This document shows positions 1 to 6,811 of a stretch of 11,387 bases of DNA, piece after piece; the stretch's first letter is position 1, and every line of letters starts with the position of its first letter. The stretch comes from BQJD01 sp965652415 (GTDB lineage: Bacteria; Pseudomonadota; Gammaproteobacteria; Arenicellales; CAJQKF01). Under the pieces are notes generated by a model. That model worked only from the letters and a program-made list of their open reading frames with translations, did not search any database and was not told where the DNA came from. The stretch spans positions 1-11,387 of the forward strand of contig CBFGVH010000098.1 in the NCBI GenBank assembly GCA_965652415.1, written 5' to 3'. The position numbers and the translations under genes were made by a program.

Positions 1-43
1 GATCGATGCTGCTTCCTTCCCTTGTGTTTTTATATTGAGCCGG

Positions 44-58
44 GACACGTTCCGTGTC
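44..58. repeat. Short perfect inverted repeat (6-bp stem, 3-nt loop)
   Basis: The arms gacacg (44-49) and cgtgtc (53-58) flank the loop ttc. On the plus strand a T/G-rich stretch (ttgttgtg) follows, so it could be a weak terminator for a gene entering from the left. There is no real T-run, so this role is a guess. Confidence 0.3.
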
Positions 59-252
59 TTGTTGTGCATTCTGTCGCCGGCTTGTCGTCTGCACCCATCA
101 CGGCCTTCGCCGCGTCACGCTCCGACAGGCTTGCCAGGGTAACGACCCGTTCGGCAGACTCGTTCGCCGCGCGGTCTCGGGGTGCGAGCAGAACCGGCGG
201 CATCTCGAAGTTCAACCTAGCATGATTCGTCGGGCTTCGGCAACCGGGTATC

Positions 253-269
253 GCAGGGTGCCACCCTGC
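253..269 (-). terminator. Hairpin immediately after ubiB, possible end of the operon
   Basis: The sequence gcagggtg-c-caccctgc is a perfect 8-base inverted repeat with a one-base centre. In RNA it would fold as a stem of about 6-7 bp with a small loop. It starts about 5 bases after the ubiB stop codon on the minus strand. No U-tract follows on that strand, so it does not fit the classic intrinsic terminator. It may instead protect the 3' end, or work with Rho. Confidence 0.4.
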
Positions 270-273
270 ATGT

Positions 274-1965
274 TCATGAATCCCGACGCGGCCAGCCGGC
301 GATGATCAACGCGGCGCCGGGCACGAGGGCGACGAGACTCGACAATGGGATGCCGCGCCAGTCGGCGCCCGTGTCGTCGAACAGGTACAACGCGGCGGCG
401 ATGGCGGTCAGCGTGCAGCCGGTGATGACGGCGGCCAGGCGGCGGTGGTTGGCGTGCACGGTTCGCTCGAGCGCGGCGATGTCCTCGGAGTGCGAACGCA
501 CCTCGAGCCCGGCGGCGTGGGCGCGGGTAAGCACGTCGTAGACCAGTCCCGGGATGTCGGGGCCGTGGGCGAGGATGCGCGGCAGTTCGCGGCGCATGCC
601 GCGCAGCGCCGCGCGCGGACCGACCTGCTCGCTCATCCAGCGTTCGAGGTAGGGCTTGGCGGTCTGCCAAAGGTCGAGTTCGGGGTAAAGCCGACGGCCG
701 AGCCCCTCGATGCTGAGCAGCGTCTTCTGCAGCAGCACGAGCTGCGGCTGCACCGGCATGTTGAAGCGGCGCGCGGTCTGGAACAGGCGCATGACCAGGC
801 GGCCGAAGGAGATCTCGCTGATGGGCTTGGCGAAGATGGGCTCGCATACCGCGCGGATCGCGCCCTCGAAGTCCTCCACGCGAGTGTCGGCCGGCACCCA
901 GCCGGCGCGCACGTGCGCCGTGGCCACCGCCTTGTAGTCGCGGTTGAAGAACGCCAGCAGGTTCTCGGCGAGGTAGCGCTTGTCGGCGTCGTTGAGCGTG
1001 CCCATGATGCCGAAGTCGACCGCGCAGTAGCGGCCGTCCTCCCACACGAAGATGTTGCCCGGGTGCATGTCGGCGTGGAAGAAGCCGTCGCGGAACGCCT
1101 GGGTGAAGAAGATCTCCACGCCGTTGTGGGCGAGCCGGCGAAAGTCGATGCCGGCGCGGCGCATGGCGTCGACGTCGCGGATGGGAATGCCGTGGATGCG
1201 CTCCATCACCATGACGTTGCGCCGCGTGTAGTCCCAGTACACGCGCGGCACGTAGAGCAGGTTCGAGTCGCGGAAGTTGTGCCGCAGCTGGCTCGCGTTG
1301 GCGCCCTCGCGCACGAGGTCGAGTTCGTCGTGGATGGTCTTGTCGAACTCGCCGACCACCTCCACCGGTCTCAGGCGCCGGCCTTGCGACCAGTATTTCT
1401 CGGCCAGCCGCGCGAGGATGTAGAGCAGGTCGAGGTCGCGGTCGATGGTGCGCTCGATGCCGGGCCTGAGCACCTTGACCACCACCTTCGTGCCGTCGAG
1501 GAGGGTGGCGTTGTGCACCTGGGCCACCGACGCCGAGGCGATGGGCTCGACCTGGAACTCGCCGAACAGCTCGGACACGGGCCGTTCCAGCGCCGCCTCG
1601 ATGATGGCGCGCGACGTCTGCGGGTCGAACGGCGGCACCCGGTCCTGCAGCAGGGTCAGCTCTTCGGCGAGGTCCTCGGGCAGAAGGTCGGGTCGAGTGG
1701 ACAACATCTGGCCGAACTTGACGAACACCGGCCCCAGCTCCTCCAGCGCCTCGCGCAGGCGTACACCGCGCGGCTTGTCCCTGTCGCGGCCCCAGTAGCC
1801 CGGGTGCAGGTAGAGCAGGTAGCGATAGGGCCTGAACAGGTGCAGCGCGGTGACGAACTCGTCCAGACCATGGCGCACGAAGACCCGCGAGATGGTGATG
1901 AGCCGCGGCAGGCGGCCGCGGCGTATCGAGGCGACGACGGGAGAACGGCCGGGGGATGGCGTCAT
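274..1965 (-). CDS. ubiB: UbiB, atypical ABC1/ADCK-family ATPase of ubiquinone biosynthesis
   Basis: UbiB is a membrane-anchored kinase-like ATPase needed for ubiquinone production. The family is thought to extract or hand over hydrophobic quinone intermediates rather than act as a protein kinase. With an ATG at 1965 the protein has 563 residues, close to the roughly 546 of E. coli UbiB. The family signatures are in order: KFGQ (83-86, the KxGQ motif), the Ala-rich loop ASASVAQVH (143-151) that replaces a normal P-loop, Lys164 in VVVKVLRP, VMVMERIHGIP (251-261), HADMHPGN (297-304) and the metal-binding DFG (317-319). Two hydrophobic helices at about 511-529 and 541-558 form the usual C-terminal anchor. 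Last gene of the likely six-gene operon. An in-frame GTG at 2031 would add 22 residues of Pro/Arg-rich sequence and shorten the gap to ubiJ to 12 bases. Neither start has a clear Shine-Dalgarno sequence. I prefer 1965 because family similarity begins after it. Confidence 0.95.
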   Translation of the reverse strand: MTPSPGRSPVVASIRRGRLPRLITISRVFVRHGLDEFVTALHLFRPYRYLLYLHPGYWGRDRDKPRGVRLREALEELGPVFVKFGQMLSTRPDLLPEDLAEELTLLQDRVPPFDPQTSRAIIEAALERPVSELFGEFQVEPIASASVAQVHNATLLDGTKVVVKVLRPGIERTIDRDLDLLYILARLAEKYWSQGRRLRPVEVVGEFDKTIHDELDLVREGANASQLRHNFRDSNLLYVPRVYWDYTRRNVMVMERIHGIPIRDVDAMRRAGIDFRRLAHNGVEIFFTQAFRDGFFHADMHPGNIFVWEDGRYCAVDFGIMGTLNDADKRYLAENLLAFFNRDYKAVATAHVRAGWVPADTRVEDFEGAIRAVCEPIFAKPISEISFGRLVMRLFQTARRFNMPVQPQLVLLQKTLLSIEGLGRRLYPELDLWQTAKPYLERWMSEQVGPRAALRGMRRELPRILAHGPDIPGLVYDVLTRAHAAGLEVRSHSEDIAALERTVHANHRRLAAVITGCTLTAIAAALYLFDDTGADWRGIPLSSLVALVPGAALIIAGWPRRDS

Positions 1966-2043
1966 GGTCGATGGCGCGGCGAGCGGTTTCGGCGGGTCAG
2001 CGGTGCTCCGCCGACCGGCGTCGCCGAGCACGGTGCGATGCCG

Positions 2044-2655
2044 TCATCGACCGCGCTTCCCGAGGCGGGCGATGCGCTTCTCGAGCCGCGCGACGTCGGC
2101 GACGACGGCGTCGACGTCGTCGCAAAAGGCGCGCACCGCGTCGCGCGATGCCAGAAGGCGCGTCTCCTCGCGCAGATAGTCGCCGGCGTCCTCGACAAGG
2201 TGGCCGGCGGCGTCGCGGCGCCAGGTGCGCAGGTGATCGATCATGGCCTCGACCCGCCAGGTCGCGGCCTCGCCGATGACGGGGGCGAGGCGGCCCTGCC
2301 AGTCGGCCTCGTACAGGCGGAACAGGTCGGCGAACGACTGCACGACGGTGGCGTCGCCGGTGATCGCCAGGGTGCCGTCGCTGAATACGCGGCGGTCGCC
2401 AGGGTTCATGGCGGCCCGCAGGAAGCCGAGGGCGCCGCCGCTGATGGAGGCCGCGACCTCGCCGTCGAAGCGGCGGTCGAGGCGGATGCCGTCGGCGTCG
2501 AACGTGACGTACACGGCGACCTCGTCGGCCAGCCACGAGTCGATGCGCAGCGTCTTTCCGGCCAGCCGCGCGAGGCGCGCCGCGCTGTCCGGATCGGCGG
2601 CCAGCACCCGGTTGAGGCCGGACTCGAGCAGGCTGAGCTGGGTATCGCCGAGCAC
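2044..2655 (-). CDS. ubiJ: UbiJ, SCP2-domain ubiquinone biosynthesis accessory factor
   Basis: UbiJ is an accessory protein of the ubiquinone biosynthetic (Ubi) complex. In E. coli it works with UbiK and binds lipid intermediates through an SCP2 (sterol carrier protein 2) fold. From a GTG at 2655 the protein has 203 residues, against about 201 in E. coli. The N-terminus LLESGLNRVLAADPDS (9-24) is the typical UbiJ opening. The SCP2-like part covers about 25-112, and the last 45 residues form a charged, probably coiled-coil helix. The gene begins 11 bases after the ubiE stop, with GAAGG about 8 bases before the GTG. There is no ATG near the expected start, and the open frame further upstream is only a shadow of ubiE. 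Identification rests on the N-terminal motif, the length and the position between ubiE and ubiB. Confidence 0.9.
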   Translation of the reverse strand: MLGDTQLSLLESGLNRVLAADPDSAARLARLAGKTLRIDSWLADEVAVYVTFDADGIRLDRRFDGEVAASISGGALGFLRAAMNPGDRRVFSDGTLAITGDATVVQSFADLFRLYEADWQGRLAPVIGEAATWRVEAMIDHLRTWRRDAAGHLVEDAGDYLREETRLLASRDAVRAFCDDVDAVVADVARLEKRIARLGKRGR

Positions 2656-2666
2656 CGCGCGCGCCT

Positions 2667-3425
2667 TCAGTACTTGAATCCGACGTGAAGCGCGACCACG
2701 CCGCCGGTCAGGTTGTGCCAGGTCACGTCCTCGAAGCCGGCGGTTCGCATCATCGCCGCCAACGTCTCCTGGTCGGGGTGGCGCCGGATGGATTCGACGA
2801 GGTAGCGGTAGCTGTCCTCGTCGCCCGCGATGAGCCGGCCCATGGTCGGGATGACCGCGAACGAGTACAGGTCGTACGCCCTGCCGAAGGCCTTCGAGAC
2901 GGGCTTCGAGAACTCGAGGACGAGCAGCCGGCCGCCGGGTCGCAGCACGCGGTACATGGAGGCCAGGGCGCGATGGATGCGGGTGACATTGCGCAGGCCG
3001 AAGGCGATCGACACGCAGTCGAACTCGTCGTCGGCGAAGGCGAGGTTCTCGGCGTCGCTGATGGCGTAGCGCACGTTGTCCACGGCGCCGTGGTCGATCA
3101 TGGCGTCGCGGCCGCGGCGCAGCATGTCGGGATTGATGTCGGTCATCACCACTTCGCCAGTCGCGCCGACCCTCGCCTTGAGCAGCCGCGCCATGTCGCC
3201 GCTGCCCGAGGCCACGTCGAGCACGCGGCCGCCTGCCGCGAGTCCGCTCTGCGCCGCGGCGAAGCGCTTCCACAGCCGGTGCACGCCGAACGACATGGCG
3301 TCGTTCATGACGTCGTAGCTGTGTGCCACCTGGCTGAACACCGAGCCCACCAGCGACGCCTTGTCGTCCTCGGGAACCTCGCGGAACCCGAAGTGCGTCC
3401 TGCCCCCTTCGCGCTCGGCGTTCAC
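2667..3425 (-). CDS. ubiE: UbiE, C-methyltransferase of ubiquinone/menaquinone biosynthesis
   Basis: UbiE is an S-adenosylmethionine-dependent C-methyltransferase. It methylates 2-methoxy-6-polyprenyl-1,4-benzoquinol in the ubiquinone pathway, and demethylmenaquinol where menaquinone is made. At 252 residues it matches E. coli UbiE (251). Visible features are HFGF near the N-terminus (11-14), the segment YDVMNDAMSFGVHRLWK (37-53), the SAM-binding motif VLDVASGSGD (68-77), FGLRNV (142-147), RVLRPGG (159-165) followed by LEFSKP (170-175), and a C-terminus ending GFKY. The start is a GTG at 3425. GAGG lies about 12 bases upstream, inside the end of the DUF971 gene, whose stop is only 4 bases away, so translation is probably coupled. 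Confidence 0.96.
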   Translation of the reverse strand: MNAEREGGRTHFGFREVPEDDKASLVGSVFSQVAHSYDVMNDAMSFGVHRLWKRFAAAQSGLAAGGRVLDVASGSGDMARLLKARVGATGEVVMTDINPDMLRRGRDAMIDHGAVDNVRYAISDAENLAFADDEFDCVSIAFGLRNVTRIHRALASMYRVLRPGGRLLVLEFSKPVSKAFGRAYDLYSFAVIPTMGRLIAGDEDSYRYLVESIRRHPDQETLAAMMRTAGFEDVTWHNLTGGVVALHVGFKY

Positions 3426-3429
3426 GGCT

Positions 3430-3804
3430 TCAGTGGTCCTCGCGCGGCTCGCGCCCGTGCCCGGCGGCCTCGAGGCGCTCGAGGTAGCGCTTCCAGTTCT
3501 TCTCCTCTTCCGCGCCGAGCCGGTAGAGGTTCTCCCAGGTGTAGATGCCGGTGTCGTGGCCGTCGTCGAAGTGCAGGCACACGGCGTAGCTGCCGACCGG
3601 GTCGATGCGGGTGATGGAGACGTTCTCCTTGCCGACCTGCAGCACCTCCTGGCCCGGTCCGTGGCCCTGGACCTCGGCCGAGGGCGAGTGCACGCGCAGG
3701 TACTCGCAGCTCAGCGAGAAGCGGGCGCCGTCGTCGAACTCGATCTCGAGGGCGCGCGAACGCTGGTGCAGGACGATGTTGACGGGTCGCGGGGACTGGG
3801 CCAT
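3430..3804 (-). CDS. DUF971-family protein (GBBH-like N-terminal domain)
   Basis: This 124-residue protein resembles the DUF971 family, the domain also found at the N-terminus of gamma-butyrobetaine hydroxylases. Typical elements are the opening LEIEFDDGARFSLSCEYLRVHSP (split here as 19-31 and 32-41), then EVQGHG (44-49), and FDDGHDTGIYTWENLYRL (79-96). Stand-alone proteins of this size have no established reaction. From memory, they often sit beside ubiE or hslVU in beta- and gammaproteobacteria, as here, which suggests a housekeeping role linked to iron-sulfur or quinone metabolism. That role is inference. The ATG at 3804 follows the hemB stop by 36 bases, and no strong Shine-Dalgarno sequence is visible. 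The last dozen residues are charged and probably disordered. Confidence 0.88.
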   Translation of the reverse strand: MAQSPRPVNIVLHQRSRALEIEFDDGARFSLSCEYLRVHSPSAEVQGHGPGQEVLQVGKENVSITRIDPVGSYAVCLHFDDGHDTGIYTWENLYRLGAEEEKNWKRYLERLEAAGHGREPREDH

Positions 3805-3840
3805 GAACGGTGCGCCGGGGCGTGGATCGGGTCGATGAAA

Positions 3841-4856
<1,016 letters not shown>

Positions 4857-4860
<4 letters not shown>

Positions 4861-4892
4861 GGCAGGGCCCGCCGCACGATGAGCACCTTCAT
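4857..4892 (-). other. Possible 11-codon mini-ORF linking adk and hemB
   Basis: An ATG at 4892 overlaps the adk stop codon (ATGA). It opens MKVLIVRRALP, which stops in a TGA overlapping the GTG start of hemB (GTGA). GAGG lies 6 bases before the ATG, a good Shine-Dalgarno position, whereas hemB itself has no good site. The arrangement would let ribosomes pass from adk to hemB by two successive four-base overlaps. It could also be chance in a 28-base gap. Confidence 0.3.
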
Positions 4893-6364
4893 CGCCCGCC
4901 TCGCCTCGAGGCCTTCCGCTTCGCCGCCTTCTTCGCCACTTTCTTCGCCACGTTCTTCGCGGTTGTCTTCCGTGCCGCCGCCTTCCTCGCGGTGGTCTTC
5001 TTCGCGACCTTCTTCGCAGTTGTCTTCCGTGCCGCAGTTTTCTTCGCGGCGGTCTTCCTGGCGGGAGCGCTCCTGCGCGCGGTCGCTTTCTTCGCCGCTA
5101 CCTTGCGCGGCGCGGCCTTGCCCGCCGCCTTCTTGCGGACGACCTTCTTTGCGGCGGTCCTGCCGACAGGCGCCTTCCTTGCCGCCTTCTTCGAGACGAC
5201 CTTCTTCGTCGCCTTTTTCGCGGCGGCCTTGCGCGCAGCCGGCTTCCTTGCGGCCGCCTTCTTCGCCGAGGTCTTCTTCGCCGCCTTTTTCTCGACCTTC
5301 TTCGTCGCAGCCGGCCTCGCCGCCCTTGCGGCCGCCGCTTTCTTGCGCGCCGTGGTCCGCTTCGCCGAAGCCCCGACTGCCTGCCCTTTCGCCGGCGTCG
5401 TGGTGGCCGCCTTCTTCGCGGTCGACTTCTTTTCGGCTGTCTTCTCGGCGGTCTTCGTCCCGCCGGCGCCCGGCGCCGCCCGGGGCGCCTGTGCATCCTT
5501 CGCCGCGGGCGCCGGTTTACCGGCGGCGGCCTTGCGCCGCGGCCGCTTCGCGGCCGGCTCGGGCTCCTCGGCCTCGGGATGCTGTCGCGGCTGTACCCGG
5601 GTGGTGCGCACCTCGCTGCCGGCCACCTCGCGCACGATCTTGCCGCCCACGATCTGGGTATAGGTGGCGCCGCCCTCGGCGCCGTGGACCGAGATCACCT
5701 TGCTCTCCAGCGGGCGGATCTCGGTGTCGATCATCTCGCACAGGCGTTTGAAGATCTCGTCGGGATCGCCATTGGCGTTCAGGGTGCGCAGCTTGTGCTG
5801 GGCGCGGTAGTACTGTACCAGCAGCTCGGTCTCCTGGTGATAGACCTCCAGGCGCTGGCGCGCCGTCTCCTCGGTGTCGTCCTCGCGCCGCACCAGCGGC
5901 CCGCCGCAGCTGTCGCAGCGGCCGCGGCTGCGCGGCGGCTGGAAATGGATGTTGTAGATCTCGCCGCAGTTCTCGCAGCTGCGCCGGCCGGTGAGCCGCT
6001 TCATCAGCGACGCGCGGTCGACCTCGAAATTCACCGCGATCTGGATGGGGCGCGACACCCAGCCGAGGCGCGTGTCCAGCTCCTGGGCCTGGGGGATGTT
6101 GCGCGGGAAGCCGTCGAGGATGAAGCCGCGGCGCGAGTCCGCCTTGAGAACTCGCTCGGAGACCAGCTCGATGACGAGCTGGTCGGGCACCAGCTGGCCC
6201 TGGCCCATGAGTTCGCCCGCCCTGCGCCCGGCCTCGCTGCCGCCGACCGTCGCGGCCCGCAGTATGTCGCCGGTCGAGATCTGCGGCACCTTGTAGACTT
6301 CCACCAGCCTGCGAGCCTGGGTGCCCTTACCGGAGCCGGGGGCTCCCAGCAGAATAATGCGCAT
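4889..6364 (-). CDS. adk: Adenylate kinase (zinc-LID type) with long histone H1-like Lys/Ala-rich C-terminal tail
   Basis: Adenylate kinase interconverts 2 ADP with ATP + AMP in the cytosol. Residues 1-220 form a complete enzyme: P-loop GAPGSGKGT (7-15), STGD (30-33) in the AMP-binding part, DGFPRN (84-89), and a LID with four cysteines (C130, C133, C150, C153) that should bind zinc. The DDTEET segment after it is also typical. A normal Adk ends near 215-220, but this frame continues to 491 residues. Residues 222-262 are a mixed, valine-rich segment that I do not recognise. Residues 270-491 are low-complexity Lys/Ala/Arg sequence like histone H1, AlgP or the tails of some bacterial DNA-binding proteins. 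There is no stop or frame change between the parts. The ATG at 6364 gives the standard N-terminus MRIILLGAPGSGKG. First gene of the likely operon, divergent from pfp. Whether this is the only Adk of the cell cannot be told here. Confidence 0.93.
   Translation of the reverse strand: MRIILLGAPGSGKGTQARRLVEVYKVPQISTGDILRAATVGGSEAGRRAGELMGQGQLVPDQLVIELVSERVLKADSRRGFILDGFPRNIPQAQELDTRLGWVSRPIQIAVNFEVDRASLMKRLTGRRSCENCGEIYNIHFQPPRSRGRCDSCGGPLVRREDDTEETARQRLEVYHQETELLVQYYRAQHKLRTLNANGDPDEIFKRLCEMIDTEIRPLESKVISVHGAEGGATYTQIVGGKIVREVAGSEVRTTRVQPRQHPEAEEPEPAAKRPRRKAAAGKPAPAAKDAQAPRAAPGAGGTKTAEKTAEKKSTAKKAATTTPAKGQAVGASAKRTTARKKAAAARAARPAATKKVEKKAAKKTSAKKAAARKPAARKAAAKKATKKVVSKKAARKAPVGRTAAKKVVRKKAAGKAAPRKVAAKKATARRSAPARKTAAKKTAARKTTAKKVAKKTTARKAAARKTTAKNVAKKVAKKAAKRKASRRGGR
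4892..5557 (-). repeat. Low-complexity region encoding the H1-like tail of adk
   Basis: The region is built from repeated codons for Lys-Lys, Ala-Ala, Thr and Arg; on the plus strand this appears as recurrent cttcttcgc-like blocks. By hand count, residues 301-491 contain about 52 Lys, 61 Ala and 20 Arg, with only about three acidic residues. Such tails are intrinsically disordered and strongly basic, and in other proteins they bind DNA or RNA. The repetitive DNA is prone to expansion and contraction. Confidence 0.9.
4953..5035 (-). repeat. 57-bp tandem duplication inside the adk tail
   Basis: A 26-base block at 4953-4978 recurs at 5010-5035 with one difference (g to a at a wobble position), a period of 57 bases. 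In protein this is a 19-residue unit containing ARKTTAKKVAKK, repeated as ARKTTAKNVAKK (Arg446 and Arg465 correspond), with one Lys-to-Asn change. The flanking bases match less well, so the duplication is either partly decayed or older. Confidence 0.75.
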
Positions 6365-6648
6365 GTTCGGGTCTCTCGATAGAGCGAATGTTGCCGCGCC
6401 GGCCGCGGGCGGTGGTCACGAATCCGCCTGCCGCGACGCGGCGGAAACTTCGCAAACATGCCCCGACATCGTGGGAAAACGCTGTAAAATCAACTACCAT
6501 AGCGTTATCGCCAGTGAAGCCGGGCCTGCGGCCGCCGCTACCCTACCTGCGCCACCTGCGGGTGTCAATGCCCGCCGGACGGCGCGCGGATAAATGCCCT
6601 CGATCGGCGCGCAAAAACGTCCCATGGCGGCGCCGGTCGGTGTGGCGG

Positions 6649-6654
6649 TACAAT
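6649..6654 (+). promoter_or_regulatory. Candidate -10 box for pfp (TACAAT)
   Basis: TACAAT matches the sigma-70 -10 consensus at five of six positions and lies in the AT-rich patch upstream of pfp. Transcription would begin near 6661 and give a leader of about 150 bases. No good -35 hexamer lies 16-18 bases upstream (the sequence there is GC-rich), so an activator would be needed or the box is fortuitous. Confidence 0.3.
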
Positions 6655-6714
6655 AGAAAAAATTAGTGTTTTCAGCATTTTGCAGCAGCATTCGACGCCG
6701 CGGCCGAGAATGCA

Positions 6715-6735
6715 CCGGACCGGGTTCGGGTCCGG
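6715..6735 (+). promoter_or_regulatory. Leader hairpin 1 upstream of pfp
   Basis: Perfect 7-bp inverted repeat ccggacc / ggtccgg with a 7-base loop (gggttcg). No U-tract follows, so it is not an intrinsic terminator. Its function is unknown; it may be structural in the pfp 5' leader. Confidence 0.4.
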
Positions 6736-6763
6736 CGCCTGAACGAATCGCAATCAACCACAA

Positions 6764-6793
6764 GGCTCCCGGCCGAAGGGCCCCGGGGGAGCC
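6764..6793 (+). promoter_or_regulatory. Leader hairpin 2, adjacent to the pfp ribosome binding site
   Basis: Arms ggctccc (6764-6770) and gggagcc (6787-6793) pair perfectly. Inside them ggcc and ggcc can pair across a short gaag-type loop, leaving a bulge on the 3' side. The hairpin ends only a few bases before the purine-rich Shine-Dalgarno sequence gaagggaag (6797-6805) that serves the ATG at 6812. It could influence initiation or mRNA stability. Confidence 0.45.
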
Positions 6794-6811
6794 GCTGAAG
6801 GGAAGCCTCAC

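Larger units (their letters stand above)
1..273. other. Region downstream of ubiB with no convincing gene
   Basis: This stretch lies between the ubiB stop and the left edge. It holds two inverted repeats (44-58 and 253-269, listed separately) and an AT-rich patch around 22-38. A minus-strand frame from a TTG at 215, or an ATG at 203, to 30 could encode about 57-61 residues. It lacks a good ribosome binding site, its last third uses rare AT-rich codons, and I recognise no family in it. Plus-strand frames here are equally unconvincing. I read the region as intergenic, possibly with a degraded gene. Confidence 0.5.
6365..6811. promoter_or_regulatory. Divergent intergenic region between adk and pfp
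   Basis: This 447-base region separates the starts of adk (minus) and pfp (plus) and must hold both promoters. It is less GC-rich than the genes in two places, about 6475-6510 and 6648-6690. A near-perfect inverted repeat (gcgggcgg 6405-6412 and ccgcctgc 6424-6431, one mismatch) lies in the adk leader. The adk side has no promoter I can call with confidence; on the minus strand TTGATT near 6486-6491 is a weak -35 candidate. The pfp side has a TACAAT candidate and two leader hairpins, listed separately. No ORF here has a credible start and family match. Confidence 0.6.

Noticed and set aside
30..215. Small minus-strand ORF downstream of ubiB (about 57-61 residues)
   Set aside because: It has a TTG start or a poorly placed ATG, a weak ribosome binding site, AT-rich codons towards its end and no family that I recognise. 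It cannot be excluded as a remnant.
445..2688. Plus-strand open frame of 747 codons opposite ubiB and ubiJ
   Set aside because: Composition is rich in His, Val, Asp, Glu and Arg, as expected from the antisense of GC-rich codons. It crosses two well-identified genes and has no recognisable domain.
2656..3273. N-terminal extension of the ubiJ frame through ubiE
   Set aside because: It overlaps ubiE almost completely and is Arg-rich shadow sequence. The GTG at 2655 gives the family-typical length and N-terminus.
4900..5450. Possible CRISPR-like or tandem-repeat array
   Set aside because: The periodic cttcttcgc blocks are codon repeats for Lys/Ala inside one open frame. The spacing is irregular and there are no unique spacers.
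4992..5663. Plus-strand frame rich in Phe and Ala, looking like a membrane protein
   Set aside because: The repeated Phe-Phe-Ala arises from reading Lys-Lys-Ala codons of the adk tail in reverse. It has no start signals or family match.
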